From the NCBI GenBank assembly GCA_037367405.1, contig JAZKJV010008264.1, positions 930,001 to 994,000 of the forward strand: a DNA stretch of 64,000 nt. The letters are read 5' to 3'. Below are positions 58,420 to 64,000 of this stretch, one piece after another. Both the position numbers and the translations under genes were made by a program. The DNA is from Ottelia alismoides. Taxonomy: Eukaryota; Streptophyta; Magnoliopsida; Alismatales; Hydrocharitaceae. The notes beneath the pieces were generated by a model, which saw nothing but the letters and a program-made list of their open reading frames with translations, did not search any database and had not been told where the DNA came from. Numbering within the stretch: position 1 is the first letter of the stretch; each line of letters begins with the position of its first letter.

Positions 58420-61178
58420 AACTCCATTTAAGGTAATTCTTTTCTAACTCGTTCTTAAAAATTTATAAAAAATACAAAATATAAAATAAATTTTACCTCA
58501 AATAAATAATCCTAGATCCCGTAGAGAAAAAGATGTAAAGCCCAACTTCTCAGCCAAATTCTCGCTCTGTATGAACTCCAAATTCACCAAACTCACTTTT
58601 AGAGTTTAAGTTAGAAAATTATCTATCCAATGAAAGTATTTTCATTAAAATCCGATGTCATTTGTAAAATATGAGTTTTGGGACCTATGTGTACATTGTA
58701 TATATTGTAAATATTATTTCTTTCTTCAGTTTTTATTTACTTTTATTAATTACTAAAAATCCAAAAAAATTATTGCTATGTTGTATTTTACTTCTAGTAT
58801 TTTATTTTATTTTTATGTTGTAAATATATTTTATTAAAAATACAAAAAAAATCAAAATTAGAAATGTAAGAAAACATGCACATATTGTTTGTCTTATTTG
58901 TGGACTTACTATTGTAAATTCTCCACTCTTTTTATTTCTATTATATTTTATTTATTTAGCCTACTTTATTTTATTTTATTTTCTTTATTTAATTTCCATT
59001 CTCTACACTAATTCCATTTTCCTCCATTAACCACTAAGTCTCCATCTAACCTCCCATTCAACTCTATCATGTTCTTTAACCTCCCATTCAACTCCACCAT
59101 TCCACCATGTTTCTAACTTCCATTTTTTTCATACATCTCATTCTCCTCATTTTTTTTATCCACCTTTATGCGAGAGAGAATTGAGAGCTCTGACCACCCG
59201 TCTCGGTGACAGTGAACGACGAAGTAGAGCGACGATCGCTTCCTCTCTGGTTAGATCCGTTGGCTTTCCCACGAACATCGCAGTTGCACCCACGCGTTGC
59301 TCGAGCTCATCGTTCGACAGCGATTTGAGCGACGATCGTGCTTCTCGTGAGCACACCATGGGCGCCCGCTTCCAACGGAGGTAAGTCCCCTTTTTATCAT
59401 TCAACATGGTTTTTTCTATTTTCCTCATTTTTTATTACATCATATCACCACCCATACACATTCATTTGCCTGTTTTTTTAGCATATCACCATCATCACAT
59501 CATCATATTTGCATTCCCTTTTTAAGAAAATTTAAAAATAGAAAAATTAAAATTGAAAAAAATGCATCACAACACAACAATAAAATTAAAAAAATAAAAA
59601 AAATAAAAAAGTAGCAATGGCCTGGCCACCACCTCCTGCATCGGCCCCCTTCCTCCACCACCGGTGGCAACTCCTCCCTCCTCCATCACACCGGCACTGC
59701 CAGCCGGTGGCCGCTCCTCCCTCTTCCATCGTTGTGGCCACCAAGTTAACATCCCGCAGATCTAAAAACCCTTCTACGCCAGCCATCCTCCGCTCACATC
59801 TCCTGCGAACGATGGCCTCCGTGCTACCACCAGTCCCGCGCTCCTCTGTCAAGCCCGCTTGCCTGCCGCTCCCTCCTACGGTTGTCCGTAGACGTGCCTT
59901 CTCACACGTAGCTCTTCCTCCTGCCAATCCACCGCTTCCTTGGCGTGGCCTTCCGCCCGCCAGTCCACCACGACTCCTCGCTGTCGTCAAGTGCCGTTAG
60001 CGGTGGCCCCTCTCTCTATTGCCACCAAGGTCATCGTCTGCTACCCCTTCCACCATCATACCCTAATTGTAAGGTCCTCTTCTTCATTTTTTTTATTTTA
60101 CAAAACATCCATGTACATAGTTTGTTAGTAACTTTTGTTTTTTAAAATTACACGGATAACCCTATGTTCATGCATTAATTTAGATATCGTTTTGGCGTCC
60201 TTTATTTTAATGAAAAATAGTATGCTATTTAGTTACTATTTATCTATCATTTGGATTTGTTAGCTTTGGACAATTAATTAAAATTATTTAAGTAAAATAT
60301 TGCATATTTTACCCATATTGTGGTCTGAAATTCAGATTTGATCACGGTCGCTCCAAAAATTCCACATAAATAAATAAAGATGCCTTAAAATGTGCTTAAT
60401 TTACTTTCTAAATTTCATCTTAATTGGAATTGTGTTGTGTCTTAAATAAATTGTAGAGTGCTAGTAGTATATGATTTTTAATTAAATCCGTACACATTAT
60501 TTTTACGAAATTCTAACTATCCTTGATTGTTGATATAAATACCTTGTTGAGATAATTTTTATGGATAATTTGCTGATGTGGATTTATTAGGAATTAAATA
60601 TTCACTATCACTTTGTTTTCATTAAAATTATCATAAAAAGCATATTTTGTTAGAAAATTCCTAGAAATTTATGATAGACTGATTGCATCATGTTTAAGTT
60701 AAGTAAATTTTCGTAATTTTTGCATTCCGTTTGTGTGAAAAATTACAATAAAACCCATAAAAGTGTACATTTTTTCATTATTGCATTTTAACCCTTAAAA
60801 ATTCCAAAAAAATGTATTTTGCATTCATGATTGGATTATGTTATCAGGATAAATATAATTTCTAGATGGAATAATTTAAAATTAAAATTAATTTGACTAT
60901 GTTGTTTGTTTTCTTGTTAACTTGATTCACCTGCATTTTGCCTTTACATTCATTTCGCATTAAAAAATACAAAAAATCCCATTGGAAACTTAGGCCTAAG
61001 TTTTCTGATTTGACCGAAAGTTGTTCCCTTGACTCCATGTGTTTGATCCAGACTTGCCGAGGATATAAATTTAATCTGAGACACTCTTCGTAGAGATCTT
61101 TTCTTGGTTTTGATTGATTGCCTGAGTGACGTGCTACAATGAGTACCTAATATATCCACTCAGGTGATTTTGTCAACA
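58420..61178 (+). repeat. Degenerate LTR of the same family, + orientation
   Basis: Parallels the element 2 LTR (inverted): 58540-58740 (TGAGTTTTGGGACC and preceding), the GC-rich core 59160-60060, then the AT-rich 60640-61110 (TTTTGCATTCC, AATTCCAAAAAAATGTATTT, GGATTATGTTATC, AAAATCCCATTGGA-like) aligning with 54300-53860. The 5' end is missing and no primer site follows. Frames at 59617-60000 lie in the GC-rich core and are not credible genes. Confidence 0.7.
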
Positions 61179-61440
61179 GGGCCACACACCCAGTGTGAAG
61201 GGATGCAAAGTATAAAACTACTTATATTAAATCTTTATTATTACTACATTTATATAGCACACACCACCCGTTGTGTAGGCCACACGCCACTCGGTGTGGA
61301 GGGATGAACAGATTAAGACTATTATATTACTCTCATGATGATTTATAGTTTTACATAGCACTAACACCCATTGTGCATGGCCACACACCATCCAGTGTGA
61401 AGGGATGCAAAGTATACAAGTATTTATATGAAATCTCATG
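61179..61440 (+). repeat. Tandem repeat, three ~100-bp units
   Basis: GGCCACACACC...CAGTGTGAAGGGATG recurs at 61179, 61278 and 61379, each separated by AT-rich spacer ending in TTTATATAGCAC or TTTACATAGCAC. CACAC/GTGTG inside each unit can pair. Confidence 0.7.
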
Positions 61441-62882
61441 ATGAGCTGCAAGTGGACTTGGGCTATATGTGGGGTCTGTATCTTATGGGTGGGGCCTAGT
61501 TTATCCTTGTCCAGGTTGGAGTTGGCATATCCAATATACTTGAGACTATTAAGTTTATTTATTCTTTCTTCCATTGAATTTATCCGGCATTAGATTATGC
61601 GATTAGACATGATTATATTAGTTTAAGTGACACAAGAATTAGTTATGTGAAAAACATGCTCAGGTTTCGTGCTTGTCAATAAAGAGAGTGATTTCCTTCC
61701 AATTGTCAATTTTGAACTTGCATTGTATTTCCCATATATTAAAGCGGTCTACCCTGCCGATTTTCAAGTCGCATGGAATGGCTCAAGAAAAAATATCAGA
61801 CTGTGCAACAGAAACAATTTATACTATCCGTGAAGTATTCTTTTGAACTTTATGCTCCTCTTCTACGGTCCTAGTCATCGGAGGGGTCGGTGCACTACTA
61901 CTATATGTAAGTTGCATCGGTTGCAATCGTTGAGTCATATCCTCCTATTTAAGTTAAGTAAAACAAGAAATATTAGACAAATTATAGATGTTAAATCAAA
62001 AAGATATGTGCTTTTTCAAAGCTCTCGTGACACCACACACAAGAATTGTCATCCACACTCTTTTTCTTCAAGAGTTCAAAGGTCACGACACTATTGGGAA
62101 TTTTATTTACATGTTCCTGGCTCTAGAAAAAATAGTTAAAATTTAAATTTATAAATAATAATCATGATAATTAAATATTACCCAATTAAGCTTCATCTAA
62201 TCAGCACTTCTCCTTCCTTGCACATGCATCACAACATGGTGTTTATCTTGATTCGACTTATTTTTAGATGAACTCACCTATAAAAGATGTATAAATTTTA
62301 GGATATTATATGATTTTCAATTTTTATTGTCTTAGAAAGTTATTTAGAAATTACATTAAACACTTCAGAAGATCAATAATTACAAGGTTCATCCAATCCT
62401 CTAAAGGAATGGATTCCGGATTGAGTCAGTGTGCTTCCTCGAGAGATTGGGAGGAAACAAATATCAAACATTAAAATGGATAAAAAATATATTACAAATT
62501 CTCTAGAAAAAATGTTGAAAACAACATCATCCATCGACAACTATCTCTCCTATCTATGTGCATCTTCGTCGCATGAAAGAGGATTCTGGCACGAACTAAG
62601 GGATTATCATCACATTCAAAAATATTACTTCATAAAATTAAATATTAAAAATTCAAAAAAATATTGAAAATTGAAAAATAACAAAAATAAATAAAATAAT
62701 CATACTCACTATAAGTTTATTAAAATTTGATCTTTTCTCTCCTGATGCACACTATGACAGACTCAAATATACAAGGAGACATACATTCGGATGATCATCC
62801 CCAAATGACTGGTGAATTGGGGACAATCATACACATGTCCCCCAATAGTGTCTTGTACCTTTATCCTCTCCCCATGAGGTGA
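61441..62882. other. Unassigned DNA
   Basis: Contains 98- and 78-codon open stretches (61843, 62431) with no recognisable motif. I cannot support a gene here. Confidence 0.4.
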
Positions 62883-64000
62883 TGATGAATCTGGGATTCA
62901 TCACTCTAAATATCATTAATTAAGCTCAAATCCCTTAAAATCATCAGCATTTCTTCATTTATTCTGCATAATAAGTATTCATGCATGTTTTCATAATAAT
63001 TGCATCTTAGCACAAATTTCTGCACAAAATAAGAAGCCAAAAATCCAAGCTATATTTAACGTGTAAATAGCCTAACTTCTTATATTTTTAACTCATTCAT
63101 GCTTACTCCGATCAACCCAAAACTACCTCCACTATGTACATATCACTAACAAGAATAAATGAAAAATACAAAAAATTCACTAACCCAAATAAGTGGACCA
63201 AAAACCCAAACCCTAGTTTTAGGATTTCCAGACTAAAAACCTCATATCTTCCTCATCTAGTGTCCATTTTAACCCCACTCACTTTCTAACTAATGTACAT
63301 TCAATTACCTTCAAAACAAGACCAAGTTCAAGTAATTCGGAGCTCATATGTGAAAGTTGGGTTTTGGGCCTCTTTTATACATTTTGTATTTTAGCTGATT
63401 TTGACGTATTATTTAATGTATATAATTAACCTATTTAGTTCATTTCTTTTTTCATTTGTCTTCTTTGATGAAAGTTTTATTAAAATGCGCAAAAATACAA
63501 ATCTAAATTGAGCTTGAAATCAAAGAAACAAATTGGGTCCAAGTCTTCACTAACTACTTGTACAAAATTGGTCTTTTTCATGTTTCATTTTATTTCTTCA
63601 TTTTTTTAATTAATAAAAATCCAAAAAATAGATTAGTGTGTCTATATTTATCTCTGATTTTACCATATTTTTTCTGGATTTTTATTTGGTTTAAAAATAA
63701 CATAAAAATTATAAAACCTAAAAATCAAGGTATTCTATGTACATGGGATACCCCAAAAATTCACATTGTGCAATTGATTGATTTTGGTTTTGATGTCTTC
63801 ATGAAAGTTGTAGATCTCATCGAGACGAGTAATTTTTGTGAAGAAATGTTATTTATCCGAGGTTGTTTGCTATTTATTTTGCATTTTATAAAGTATTTAA
63901 TATCTGAGTTTTCAGGTGCTGACACATGGCTGCTCCTAGAGCCGCCACGTGTCAGACATTTTTAAGTTTTTAATTTCTTTTTATAAAAAATTAACTAAAA
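62883..64000 (+). repeat. 5' portion of another LTR of this family, cut by window end
   Basis: Starts TGATGAATCTGGGATTCATC. It follows the element 2 LTR start (GCATAATAAGTATTCATGCATG, AAACAAGACCAAGTTCAAGT, AAAGTTGGGTTTTGGGCC). No polypurine tract precedes it, so it is a 5' or solo LTR. Confidence 0.8.

Noticed and set aside
59617..60000. 127-codon Pro/Ser-rich frame
   Set aside because: Part of the GC-rich core of a degenerate LTR; the antisense frame is equally open.
61843..62139. 98-codon open frame in unassigned DNA
   Set aside because: No motif, no splice context and no homologue elsewhere in the window. Cannot be told from a chance frame.

Overview
The window is transposon-dense, gene-poor DNA from a flowering plant. 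I see no intact host gene, rRNA, tRNA or CRISPR. The plant assignment rests on Athila-type Ty3 LTR retrotransposons primed by tRNA-Asp, L1-type LINE remnants, a FAR1/FHY3-type MULE transposase, a Tourist MITE, and foldback MITEs sitting in (TA)n tracts like the rice Micron elements. The species cannot be told from this.

Layout. 1-10923: a young Athila-related LTR element on the + strand. It has 3.9-kb LTRs, a tRNA-Asp primer site and one long ORF carrying an aspartic protease domain, but no reverse transcriptase or integrase. It adjoins an old L1 LINE (10924-13907, +), apparently as its insertion target. 13908-27334: a colony of about 13 foldback MITEs separated by (TA)n tracts, which also contains one 8.7-kb element with terminal inverted repeats (18259-26941). 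That element encodes a FAR1-type MULE transposase (- strand) facing a plant-mobile-domain-like coiled-coil protein (+ strand). Both reading frames are almost complete and carry only a few simple lesions. 27335-33418: AT-rich DNA with a foldback MITE, a Tourist MITE and a second L1 LINE (- strand) split by an insertion. 33419-39993: a collapsed, internally deleted Athila element that keeps an integrase C-terminus. 39994-43799: a probable solo LTR (- strand). 43800-45939: unassigned DNA with a hAT-like MITE. 45940-57309: a second, older copy of the protease-only LTR element on the - strand. 57310-64000: unassigned DNA, one degenerate + strand LTR (58420-61178), a tandem repeat, and the start of another LTR (62883 onward).

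How the parts relate. The two protease-only elements share LTR start, primer site, ORF, a conserved 3' non-coding block, and an array of hairpins each ending in a copy of the polypurine-tract motif. They need polymerase and integrase in trans, presumably from full Athila relatives such as the decayed one at 33.7-39.6 kb. The MULE and the MITEs share the same insertion niche, TA microsatellites. This makes the MULE a candidate representative of the source of their mobility, although its terminal repeats differ from theirs.

The most interesting parts are the TA-targeting FAR1-MULE with its companion gene and its oppositely oriented subterminal motif arrays, and the hairpin-polypurine array of the LTR family.
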